The notes under the pieces were generated by a model. That model was not told where the DNA came from. It was given only the letters and a program-made list of their open reading frames with translations, and did not search any database. Shown here piece by piece: positions 44,177 through 52,616 of a DNA stretch of 64,000 bases. Made by a program: the position numbers and the translations under genes. Source of the DNA: BA4 sp044376575 (lineage in GTDB: Bacteria > Bacteroidota > Bacteroidia > CAIKAF01); the NCBI GenBank assembly GCA_044376575.1, contig JBILKR010000013.1, positions 6,175 through 70,174 of the forward strand, read 5' to 3'. Numbering within the stretch: position 1 is the first letter of the stretch; each line of letters begins with the position of its first letter.

Positions 44177-45192
44177 ATATTTACTTAGTCGGTTATCAGA
44201 AGAAATATTTTTTTAAAAGTAAGCACACAAATTGGTGGCCATGGAATTATCTTAAAGATACTTTTAATGAGCTTGGATATAAAACATATCATTTAAATCC
44301 GGAAAAAATAGATCAGTCAAAACCGGGGATTTTTATTTGCTGGAATGAGCCTGACAGTATCACATTTATTGATAAATATCAACCACATCCTGATAGTATT
44401 ATCATCCAGAAACTTACCGGATTTGATAGTGCACAGGTTTCTGATGAAGAATTGTCAAAAGATCCGCTGGTTTTCTTTAACGAGTGGAAATGGCCACAAT
44501 ATCAGAAGTTGTATGCGTTGGAAAAAAAATGGCCTAATTTTTATGCTTTTGGTGCTCGGATTGATACAGATAGATTTCCCTTAAAAAGAGATATTATTCG
44601 TCATTTCAATGAAAAGATATTCTGGATTCCGTGGGGAAGTATGACTGTGTCTTATGATAGAATTATGAAGGCAAAACCCGTGCTTTCAAATTTTGCTTAT
44701 GATGTAGGATTTGTCGGAAGTAAATGGGGAACTAAAATCAGAGGAAATGTAACGGAATGGGAAGAATATCTTCAGCCTATTATTGATGCGGCATCTAAAA
44801 CATACATCGCAGGAAAAGGAACGCCTAAGGGTCCGGTGTCTGTCGAAGAGCACGAAAGGGCATTGATTGGGTCAAAAATTTGTCCCATAATTCATGCAAC
44901 TTCATGGAAAATGGAAAGGGGTATCATGGATCGTTTCTGGACCGTTTTTTCGCTTGGAAGATTTGGTGTTGTGGATAATGATGGGATTTTATATTTCTAT
45001 AACGAAGATGAGGTTGTGCTTGAAACAGATCCTGAAGGTTACATTGAGAAGAGTATTTATTACATGAAAAATCCTGATAAACAGTTGCCCTATATTGAAA
45101 AAGCAATGAAGCGTATCAAGGAAGAATATAATCAGCATATGGTTTGGGGCAATATTTTAAAGAAAATATTCATGGATAATAAATTGTCATGA
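44173..45192 (+). CDS. Glycosyltransferase-like protein (CgeB-type GT-B)
   Basis: 339 residues. N-terminal half begins MNIYLVGYQKKYFF and is rich in aromatic residues; the middle FAYDVGFVGSKWG and the C-terminal MERGIMDRFWTVFSLGRFGVVDN plus EDEVVLETDPEGYIEKS are characteristic of the CgeB/spore-protein glycosyltransferase branch (Glyco_trans_1_2), where late residues contact the nucleotide sugar. Translationally coupled to the gene before it. Together the cluster could add methylated sugars to a surface structure. The next gene downstream encodes a SprB-repeat surface protein, but 170 bases separate them. Confidence 0.78.
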   Translation: MNIYLVGYQKKYFFKSKHTNWWPWNYLKDTFNELGYKTYHLNPEKIDQSKPGIFICWNEPDSITFIDKYQPHPDSIIIQKLTGFDSAQVSDEELSKDPLVFFNEWKWPQYQKLYALEKKWPNFYAFGARIDTDRFPLKRDIIRHFNEKIFWIPWGSMTVSYDRIMKAKPVLSNFAYDVGFVGSKWGTKIRGNVTEWEEYLQPIIDAASKTYIAGKGTPKGPVSVEEHERALIGSKICPIIHATSWKMERGIMDRFWTVFSLGRFGVVDNDGILYFYNEDEVVLETDPEGYIEKSIYYMKNPDKQLPYIEKAMKRIKEEYNQHMVWGNILKKIFMDNKLS

Positions 45193-45361
45193 CAATTATT
45201 ATCCAATGATTAGTGTATCATCCTGTTCTTAGTATTCATCAACTACATCATTTTAACTTTAATAGTTATTTATTTTTATTATCCTTAGATATACATTTAA
45301 CAAACTATTTTCTATTTTATATAATAACTTATTTACATTTAGGTAACTAAACTTATTGCCT

Positions 45362-48300
45362 ATGAAAAAGTTATTACAAAGTTTTATCCTTACAGGGCTT
45401 TTTATATTATTCAATCAAACATCATTTGCTCAATGTTCTGGCGGGGTGTTATACTTAAATATAACTCCAACACAAAACTGGCAGACCAATACCCTAGGTT
45501 ATGGTGGAGAGTATTACACATTTACTGCAACTGCGGGAACTACATACGAGTTTTCGTATTGTTCAGCTGATGGTGGAACTTCCACTTATGACACAGAAAT
45601 TACCATCATTAATAATACCACATTATTGCCTGTTTCTTATAATGATGATTTTTGTGGATTGCAATCTCGTGTTACATATACTGCAACGACTTCAGGAGTT
45701 TTCAGAGTGCTTACTAACGAGTATCCTTGTTTAAGTAATACTACTACATCTACTCTTGCTTACCGGGCATCAGCACCAATTACTAATGGTGTTGACGGTG
45801 AAATGTTTAACGTTAACTATCCGTCTCCTTATACTCGAATTCCAACATCGCAGATACAAACATGGAATTTTAATGGTGGGATTATTCGAAATGCAGGAAA
45901 TGTAAATATCAATTCATATATGAAAGTGAATGTTGAGAATGCCTTTACCAATGCATTAATTCAAACAACCAATTCAAGTACAGTTTCTGTTCCTGTCGGA
46001 ACCAATTCAACGGCAGTATCTGCCGGTTCTTATACACCTCCTGCTTCTGTAGCTGAATATCGAATGGAATACATTGCAGTTACCACTGGTGATGTAAATA
46101 TTTCCAACGATTCTTTGGTGTGGAATGTATTTGTTACGGATTCTGTTTATGCCCGTGATTTTGGCGTCAATACCCAAACATTAAGTATTGGACAGGCCGG
46201 GCAGCTAGGTACCATGTATCAAATTTTTAGTCCGGTACAATTAAAATCTGTCAGTATTTATCTTGCAAATGCAGCCAATACATTTAATGATTTGATTACG
46301 GTTCGTCTGAGAAATTTCAGTGGACTACCCGGAACAGAAATCGCCAATACTTCATTTACAGCTCAGGCTGGATTTACTGGTTGGGTAACTGTAAATTTTT
46401 CATCTCCTGTTAATCTTAATGCGGGTAGTTATTTTATTGGTATTGATGATATCATTGGAGATGTAGGTTTCGGACATTCAAGTGCGATATATCAACCGAA
46501 TATAAGTTATTTTAATCTTGGAGCTTCATGGCAAACTGTGGAGAGTGCCGGATTTAGTGTTGTTCCGATGTTCCGATTGAATGTAAAACCACCTTGTCCT
46601 CTAATTACATCCAACTTTACAACCACGCCATCCAATTGCGGAGCAACTACAGGTAGTGCACAGGTTTCAGTAAGCGGTGGTAATGCACCTTACACATATA
46701 GCTGGAGTACCGGGGGAAGTACTTCATCTGTTTCAAACTTAACCGCAGGTTCATATACTGTTACTGTATCACATTCGGGTGGTTGCACTTCTAGTTTTAC
46801 TGTAAACGTACCGGGTTCTCCTGCCATAACAATTCCAAATCCACTGGTTATTCAGCCTTTATGTAATGGCGGAACAGGTAATATTTCTGTAAGTCCTTCA
46901 GGAGGAACTGCTCCGTTCGCATATCAGTGGAGTAATGGGGGAACAGCTCAGACAGTAACAGCAGGTGCAGGCGTTTATACTGTTACAGTAACTGATATCA
47001 ATAACTGTACAGCATCTTATTCCAATATAAGTATCGTATCACCTTCAGCGGTTTCTGTTTCAATCTCATCATCAACACAACCTTCGTGTGGAAACACTGA
47101 CGGTTCTGCAACGGCTAGTGCAACAGGGGGTACAGGAACATTAAATTATCTTTGGAGTAACGGTCAAAATACAGCAACCATGAGCAACGTGGGTGCAGGT
47201 ACTTATATCGTTACAGTAACTGATGCAAATGGCTGTACATCTACATCAAGTGTTACACTTGCTCCACCCAATGCACCGGTGATAGGTTCTCCACAAATAC
47301 AGTCACCTTTATGTAATGGTGGAGTAGGATCTATTCAAATCACTGCCACTGGTGGAACTGGTACATTAACTTATCAATGGAGCAACGGAACGCTTGGACA
47401 AACCGTAACCGGACAGGCTGGAACTTATACCGTTGTTGTTACAGATCAGAACAACTGTAGTGTAAGCAGCGCACCAATCACAATGAATCAGCCAACTGCA
47501 ATTAATGCAAATGTAAATGCAGTGGGTGTGGGTTGTCAGGGTGGAGGAACGGCAGTTGTAGCTGTATCCGGTGGAACACCCGGTTATACCTATCTGTGGA
47601 GTACCGGCAGTACGCAATTCAGTGTCTCTAACTTAACAGCAGGAAACTATTCGGTAACCATAACGGATGCTAATGGTTGTTCTACCACTCAGTCGTTTAC
47701 CATTACATCAGTATCACCCGGAACAATCAATACCACACAGCTAACAAATGCATTGTGTAATGGTCAGGATGGATCAGCAACCGTTGATGTAACCGGAGGT
47801 GCAGCACCGTTTACTTATCTTTGGAGCAATGGTAATACAAATGCTTCGTTATCGGCACCAGCAGGTAATTATACAGTAACAGTAACTGATGCGAACAATT
47901 GTGTTACTTCTACAGTAATTACTATTACCGAACCAACTGCAATCACTTCTACATTTAATAGTGTTGCCGCATCTTGTGGTAACAGCGACGGATCATTGAC
48001 AGTAGTACCTTCAGGAGGAACGGCACCGTACACATACCTCTGGTCAACCGGAGCAACTAACGCACAACTTACTGCATTGCCTTTCGGTTCATATATCGTT
48101 ACGGTGACTGATGCCAACAATTGTATATCTTCTTTTACAGGAAATGTGCAGAATGCAAATGCACCAACAGTAACATCTTCTGTTCAGGATATTTTATGTA
48201 ATGGAGAAATGGGTTCGATTGCGTTAACAATTACTGGTGGTACTTCACCTTATAATATTTTATGGAATAATGGCAATACATCTTCAACCATCTCTGTAAT

Positions 48301-48856
48301 GGCAGGCACATATAATGTTACGATTACTGATGCATCCGGATGTCAGTCTGCTGCAGGTCCTTTTGTAATTACAGAACCATCGGCACTGGCAGTGACTGTA
48401 TCATCTACGAATGAAAGCACAACGGGAGCCAACGACGGAACTGCAACAGCAACTGTTTCCGGAGGAACACCTTCATATACATATTTGTGGAATAATGGAG
48501 CTACTACTTCTTCCATTTCAAATCTTGCAGCCGGCGTATATACCGTAACCGTTACTGATGAATATGGTTGCACATCATCACAAACTGTGGTTGTAGGTTC
48601 TTCTGCCGGATGGAATGAACCAGTTGCAATGCAAATCAGTATATACCCCAATCCTGCAACAGATCAGTTATTCATAGTATTGGATGAACAATGGATGGGT
48701 ACATCCTTTACCATCGTTGATCAAACAGGAAGAATCATTCACAATGGTAAATTCATACAATCATTGCAGGAAATCAATATTTCAGCGTATGCAAAAGGGA
48801 TGTACTTTATTCACACAAGTGAATCACAAACTATACTCAAATTTGTGAAGCATTAA
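45362..48856 (+). CDS. SprB-repeat surface protein with T9SS type A sorting domain
   Basis: 1164 residues from ATG 45362 (a TTG six bases earlier is also in frame). Signal peptide to about residue 24 (FNQTSFAQ). The N-terminal 400 residues hold beta domains including a fibronectin/PA14-like region. Then nine tandem SprB-type repeats of about 74 residues, each with CNG/CGxxDG near the start, SGGTAPYTYLWSTG-like centre and a GxYTVTVTDxxGC end (about residues 416-1085). The C-terminal 85 residues form the T9SS tail (YPNPATDQLFIVLDE, and a K-rich end FVKH). SprB-type proteins are adhesins of gliding Bacteroidota. Exported and then attached at the cell surface. Confidence 0.93.
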   Translation: MKKLLQSFILTGLFILFNQTSFAQCSGGVLYLNITPTQNWQTNTLGYGGEYYTFTATAGTTYEFSYCSADGGTSTYDTEITIINNTTLLPVSYNDDFCGLQSRVTYTATTSGVFRVLTNEYPCLSNTTTSTLAYRASAPITNGVDGEMFNVNYPSPYTRIPTSQIQTWNFNGGIIRNAGNVNINSYMKVNVENAFTNALIQTTNSSTVSVPVGTNSTAVSAGSYTPPASVAEYRMEYIAVTTGDVNISNDSLVWNVFVTDSVYARDFGVNTQTLSIGQAGQLGTMYQIFSPVQLKSVSIYLANAANTFNDLITVRLRNFSGLPGTEIANTSFTAQAGFTGWVTVNFSSPVNLNAGSYFIGIDDIIGDVGFGHSSAIYQPNISYFNLGASWQTVESAGFSVVPMFRLNVKPPCPLITSNFTTTPSNCGATTGSAQVSVSGGNAPYTYSWSTGGSTSSVSNLTAGSYTVTVSHSGGCTSSFTVNVPGSPAITIPNPLVIQPLCNGGTGNISVSPSGGTAPFAYQWSNGGTAQTVTAGAGVYTVTVTDINNCTASYSNISIVSPSAVSVSISSSTQPSCGNTDGSATASATGGTGTLNYLWSNGQNTATMSNVGAGTYIVTVTDANGCTSTSSVTLAPPNAPVIGSPQIQSPLCNGGVGSIQITATGGTGTLTYQWSNGTLGQTVTGQAGTYTVVVTDQNNCSVSSAPITMNQPTAINANVNAVGVGCQGGGTAVVAVSGGTPGYTYLWSTGSTQFSVSNLTAGNYSVTITDANGCSTTQSFTITSVSPGTINTTQLTNALCNGQDGSATVDVTGGAAPFTYLWSNGNTNASLSAPAGNYTVTVTDANNCVTSTVITITEPTAITSTFNSVAASCGNSDGSLTVVPSGGTAPYTYLWSTGATNAQLTALPFGSYIVTVTDANNCISSFTGNVQNANAPTVTSSVQDILCNGEMGSIALTITGGTSPYNILWNNGNTSSTISVMAGTYNVTITDASGCQSAAGPFVITEPSALAVTVSSTNESTTGANDGTATATVSGGTPSYTYLWNNGATTSSISNLAAGVYTVTVTDEYGCTSSQTVVVGSSAGWNEPVAMQISIYPNPATDQLFIVLDEQWMGTSFTIVDQTGRIIHNGKFIQSLQEINISAYAKGMYFIHTSESQTILKFVKH
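46605..48600 (+). repeat. Nine tandem SprB repeats (about 222 bases each)
   Basis: In-frame tandem units of roughly 222 bases inside the surface protein gene, each coding for one Ig-like SprB module. Units are divergent, with no long exact copies, so the array appears old and is not collapsing. A possible site of assembly error or unit-number change in related strains. Confidence 0.88.
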
Positions 48857-48878
48857 AGAAATACGATTGAAAATTAAT

Positions 48879-48908
48879 AGGGGATTTTTAAATAAAATCC
48901 CCTTTTTT
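48879..48908. terminator. Bidirectional terminator between the SprB gene and the nuclease gene
   Basis: AGGGGATTTT (48879-48888) pairs with AAAATCCCCT (48894-48903), loop TAAAT, T-run after it and A-run before it. It serves the plus-strand SprB gene and probably the convergent nuclease gene. Confidence 0.9.
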
Positions 48909-48909
48909 A

Positions 48910-50178
48910 TTAATGAGGATTTTCGTCCAGTAAACGAATGTGTTCTTCGCGTTCAATACTCATTCCTGCAACATTGTCTCTGACCTGAATTTTTCCTGTA
49001 ACGCATATTTCCTGATCTATCAGATATACTTCCGGTTCATAATTGAACTGATGCAAATTGCTTTGCCATATATTTACAGAAAACACTTGATTGGGGAATT
49101 TTTTATCAAGGTTTAAAAATACATGTCCGTTTTTTGAGCGTGTAGCACTTACAACAGTTCCGCAAACCGTAACCTTGGGAAGATCAGACTGAATCAATTG
49201 AGGAAGAGAAGAGGTGTTGAATGCATTTTTAGGAAGTTTTTTCTCATCCAAAGGTAAGGTTTCGCCTTCCTGCCTTTTGTTTTGCCAGGCTGAAATCTGA
49301 AAGTTTTTTTCCATTGTATTTTCTATCGAATCATCCACCGATGAAAAGAAATTTAACGATGTAATTTTTTCTATACTGTCAACTGAAACAGCATACCATT
49401 CTGCCGGGTGTTCAGATTTTTGATTGGGCATTATAAATCCGATGGCTTGTTTGAGTGTTGGGTTATAGGCTACTTTCCAATACTGATAGGGAATACTCAA
49501 TCCGTTGATACTCTTTTTTACTTTAGGCAAGGTGTCAATGAGAATAGGTCCGGTAACTACATACAACAGGGTGTTTTTTTCAATTACCACATCTCTTAAT
49601 AATCCTTCTAGTTCAGCCCATCTTCCACGATTGAGTTCTGGTCGTTGTGGAGACATGTTTGAATAATAATAAGAAGCGGCTAATGCTGTTTTGCTCCATT
49701 TAAAATCTGCTGACGGTGCGAGGTGTCCGCGATCAAATCCAAATCCGGAATACTTATATCCCGAACTGTCCGGCTTTAATGTTTTAGTAAAGTAATCGCC
49801 GTCCTGTGCACTTTGTGTTTTGATTTTTGGATCTTCCATGAATTTATTGGTGCGTGACTCTTTTCCGTCTTTAATTTCGGGAAAGATAACATGTGATACC
49901 CATTGTGCCTGTTCATGTTCTTCGTTGTACACCAGACAAAATCCAGGATGAGAAATAATTTCACCTTTTCCCGGATATCCGATGTCCCGAATCAGTTCAT
50001 CGGCATAACGAAGCATTAAATGCTCGATGGTATCGGTGATGGATTCGGACTGTTTAAGCAGTGTTTCCTTTTTTTGTTTAAAGTCTTGTATAGATTTTAA
50101 AACTAAGGATTGACTAAATGCAGTAATTCCAAAGAAAATAAACAGGATAGAAATAAGACGATTTACTATTCTAAACAT
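48910..50178 (-). CDS. Exported DNA/RNA non-specific endonuclease (NUC1 family)
   Basis: 422 residues from ATG 50178 (a TTG 18 bases further upstream is in frame). Signal peptide to about residue 22 (TAFSQ). NUC1 core about residues 75-290 with the hallmark GFDRGHLAPSADFKW (catalytic His and Mg-binding region) and SNMSPQRPELNRGRWAELE. A C-terminal domain (about 340-420, VTVCGTVVSATRSKNGHVFLNLDKKF) looks like an OB-fold that could bind nucleic acid. No T9SS tail, so periplasmic or outer-membrane. Likely digests extracellular nucleic acid for nutrition or biofilm turnover. Confidence 0.88.
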   Translation of the reverse strand: MFRIVNRLISILFIFFGITAFSQSLVLKSIQDFKQKKETLLKQSESITDTIEHLMLRYADELIRDIGYPGKGEIISHPGFCLVYNEEHEQAQWVSHVIFPEIKDGKESRTNKFMEDPKIKTQSAQDGDYFTKTLKPDSSGYKYSGFGFDRGHLAPSADFKWSKTALAASYYYSNMSPQRPELNRGRWAELEGLLRDVVIEKNTLLYVVTGPILIDTLPKVKKSINGLSIPYQYWKVAYNPTLKQAIGFIMPNQKSEHPAEWYAVSVDSIEKITSLNFFSSVDDSIENTMEKNFQISAWQNKRQEGETLPLDEKKLPKNAFNTSSLPQLIQSDLPKVTVCGTVVSATRSKNGHVFLNLDKKFPNQVFSVNIWQSNLHQFNYEPEVYLIDQEICVTGKIQVRDNVAGMSIEREEHIRLLDENPH

Positions 50179-50251
50179 CAAAAATATATTATACAATAAA
50201 TGTATAACTAAATAGTAAAATCTAGAGTTATTGTGAATGAAGAATAGAAAT

Positions 50252-50283
50252 AAAAAAGGCAGAAACTAGTTTCTGCCTTTTTT
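50252..50283. terminator. Bidirectional palindromic terminator
   Basis: A 32-base perfect palindrome, AAAAAAGGCAGAAACTAG and its mirror, centred on CTAG at 50268. It ends the minus-strand T9SS gene 50303-51943 and could also stop read-through on the other strand. Confidence 0.88.
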
Positions 50284-50302
50284 AGAATTTAATTTTCGAA
50301 AA

Positions 50303-51943
50303 TTATTTCATGATCTTTTTAGTTACCATCTGTTGAGAATGATGAGATGTAATGGTAATAAAATAGATACCTTCAGCATATTCTTCAAAACTCACAGGTA
50401 TGATTTGACCGGGCTCTACATTTTTTTCAATTGTAGAAGTAAGCACCTGACCGGTAACGGATATCACTTCTACCGTTAAATCACTGGTCATCGTACCTGT
50501 ATAATTTAAAAATAATTCATTGTTTACAGGATTTGGATAGATGCTCCAGTCGGATGTTTCATCCCACGTAGTAATCGCTGCCGGTCCACCCACACGAAGC
50601 GATGCAGAGGGAACAAATACAGAATCGCAATAGGTATCATAGCAAGCAGGAGTATTAGGTGTGCCAATGGTTAAGCAGATTTCATACCAGCCTGGTCCTC
50701 CGTAAGTATGCGTTGGAGTGAAGCCCATGCCATTATTTCCGTCCCCAAAATCCCACATGTACTGAATCGGTGAACCTGTACTCAGGTTGTTGATATATGT
50801 TTCATTTGTGGTTGGATCCACATACCATGTGAAGTAAGCATTACAAGAGGCATTCGCGGGATTACAATTTGGCGTGATCGTAATTGTGGTGCACTGTGGT
50901 GCGCAATTGGGGAACTGCACACAAACCTGATAGGTACCGGGTGTACTCCAGGTAAAGAATGGTGAAAACTGATTGCTGGTAATGGTTGTACTGGCTGTCT
51001 GGAAAGTCCAGATGGCACTGGCTGCCTGATGCCAAAACTGATACTGACATGGATTATTGGGAACAGGATTAAATCCCCATGCATAATTACATGTATTGGC
51101 AGAAGCACAAATGGAATCAACAACGAGTGTATCGATGAATACACAAGTGTCCACATATAAAGTAACAATATAAGGTCCGGCTTGATTGAAAGTAAATTGC
51201 GGATTGTCTAAAGTTGAAGATTGATAGGATGCATTGCTGCCTGCAATTTGCCAGAAGGCAGTTCCGGGTGTTCCTTGATGCCATCCATTGTAAACACAAG
51301 GGTTGGTATTGCTTTGATTCAATCCCCATGAAATGTTACAGTTATTGATGGTATTCGGATTACAATTGTTGGTGATGGTTACTGTTGTACACTGTGGTGC
51401 GCAGTTAGGAAATTGAATACACACCTGATAAGTTCCGGGACCGTTGAATGTATGTGTTGGATTTGTTAATGTGCTAGTGGTTGTTGAGATATTACTATCG
51501 TAAAAAGTCCAGGTTGCTGATGTTCCCTGATGCCAGAACACCATACTGCATGGATCTGCAGGAATAGTATTAAAACCCCAGGCAATGTTACAATTGTTGG
51601 TGTTGTTGCAACTTAATTGCATGTTATTATTAAAGGTGTAGCTGCCTGACATTCCCGGATTGATCCAGAATGAAACAGTGTCTGCACAATTGCCGTATGT
51701 AGCAATCAGTGTAATTTGGCATTGTTGCGGATTGGGAAACGTGGGTTCCTGAAAATTATAAAACCCACTGGAGTCCGTGGTAAAGCTAAAGGTTTGATTG
51801 TTACAATTATTAATTACTGTAATGGTAGCCACTACAGGATTTCCATTGGCATCTGTAACCGTTCCAATGTAAATCGGAGAAATGGTAGCAAATGAAATGA
51901 ATGGAGATAATAAAAGACTGAATAATAGTAAATAGTTTTTCAT
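50303..51943 (-). CDS. T9SS-exported repeat protein with PKD domain
   Basis: 546 residues. Signal peptide to about residue 19, then a carboxypeptidase-regulatory-like domain (about 24-90), three novel-looking units of about 80 residues (117-195, 200-280, 284-363) each with W(G)(F/L)N, PC and WHQ(G/A), a PKD domain (367-445, YMWDFGDGNNG) and the T9SS type A tail (about 465-546, WSIYPNPVNNELFLNY). Units 1 and 3 end in almost the same segment GTYQVCIQFPNCAPQC / GTYQVCVQFPNCAPQC, a sign of recent duplication. Cysteines are abundant and may form disulfides. Surface or secreted; function unknown. Confidence 0.88.
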   Translation of the reverse strand: MKNYLLLFSLLLSPFISFATISPIYIGTVTDANGNPVVATITVINNCNNQTFSFTTDSSGFYNFQEPTFPNPQQCQITLIATYGNCADTVSFWINPGMSGSYTFNNNMQLSCNNTNNCNIAWGFNTIPADPCSMVFWHQGTSATWTFYDSNISTTTSTLTNPTHTFNGPGTYQVCIQFPNCAPQCTTVTITNNCNPNTINNCNISWGLNQSNTNPCVYNGWHQGTPGTAFWQIAGSNASYQSSTLDNPQFTFNQAGPYIVTLYVDTCVFIDTLVVDSICASANTCNYAWGFNPVPNNPCQYQFWHQAASAIWTFQTASTTITSNQFSPFFTWSTPGTYQVCVQFPNCAPQCTTITITPNCNPANASCNAYFTWYVDPTTNETYINNLSTGSPIQYMWDFGDGNNGMGFTPTHTYGGPGWYEICLTIGTPNTPACYDTYCDSVFVPSASLRVGGPAAITTWDETSDWSIYPNPVNNELFLNYTGTMTSDLTVEVISVTGQVLTSTIEKNVEPGQIIPVSFEEYAEGIYFITITSHHSQQMVTKKIMK

Positions 51944-51998
51944 AAATGAGGTTTTATCTATAAATGCAAGGTAGTTAATTTGGGTTGCTTTTGATGAA

Positions 51999-52616
51999 TT
52001 ATTTCAAAACCTTTTTTACTATAAAGTAAATAATCAGCATACCTGCAAATGATACCAGTATCAAAATAATTTTTTCTCTATTGGTTGCATGTTCTAATGG
52101 TCGTGTAGCATCTATTACTTTTTTGTTGCCTGCATCTTTTATTATTTCAGAAGTTGAAAAATCTTTTTTAGGGAAGTTTTTTTCAAGAAATAAAATTTCT
52201 TCATCCCAGGTCATCTGCGTATAAATGGTATATTCATCATTTTCTGATGATAAGGGCTTAAGCCGGTTTCTGTCACAGTAGTTGATGGTATATCGTTGTT
52301 CATTATTTTTTTTCAGGTAAAACAACCATTGCTGTCCAACAATAAAAGGCATGGCACAACTCGTTCTGCAATCAAACGTAACCATAAATTCCTGAGTCAA
52401 TAATCCTTTGTACAAGGTAGTTCCTTTAAACACTGCACTGCATTTTAATGAATCCTGCTGAATCGAATGTATTGTGGCAATAACAATGATGTCTGATTTC
52501 TCCGTTTCCTGCTTAGTTAATACGGGTAATAGCTTTTCACAATCACAGGCGAAAACCTGTATTGTCTGCAAGCAAAGCATACATAACAATAAAAACAGCG
52601 AAATTTTATTTTTCAT
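51999..52616 (-). CDS. NTR/TIMP-like exported membrane protein
   Basis: 205 residues when started at ATG 52616, which overlaps the end of hutH by 11 bases. Signal peptide to VFACDC, where the mature protein would start with Cys-Asp-Cys, as in netrin/TIMP-type OB domains; later VFKGTTLYKG, FDCRTSCAMPF and GQQWLFYL fit that fold. A C-terminal membrane helix (about 180-198, IILILVSFAGMLIIYFIV) with a lysine end anchors it. In bacteria such proteins are of unknown role. Co-transcribed with hisS and hutH without any visible functional link. Confidence 0.75.
   Translation of the reverse strand: MKNKISLFLLLCMLCLQTIQVFACDCEKLLPVLTKQETEKSDIIVIATIHSIQQDSLKCSAVFKGTTLYKGLLTQEFMVTFDCRTSCAMPFIVGQQWLFYLKKNNEQRYTINYCDRNRLKPLSSENDEYTIYTQMTWDEEILFLEKNFPKKDFSTSEIIKDAGNKKVIDATRPLEHATNREKIILILVSFAGMLIIYFIVKKVLK

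Noticed and set aside
46605..48600. Regular repeats that could be taken for a CRISPR array or tandem satellite
   Set aside because: Units are about 222 bases, in frame, and code for nine SprB modules; there are no short identical repeats with unique spacers.
48343..48651. 102-codon minus-strand frame inside the SprB gene
   Set aside because: Shadow of the repeat units; the same pattern appears at 47366 and 47869 because the repeat recurs.
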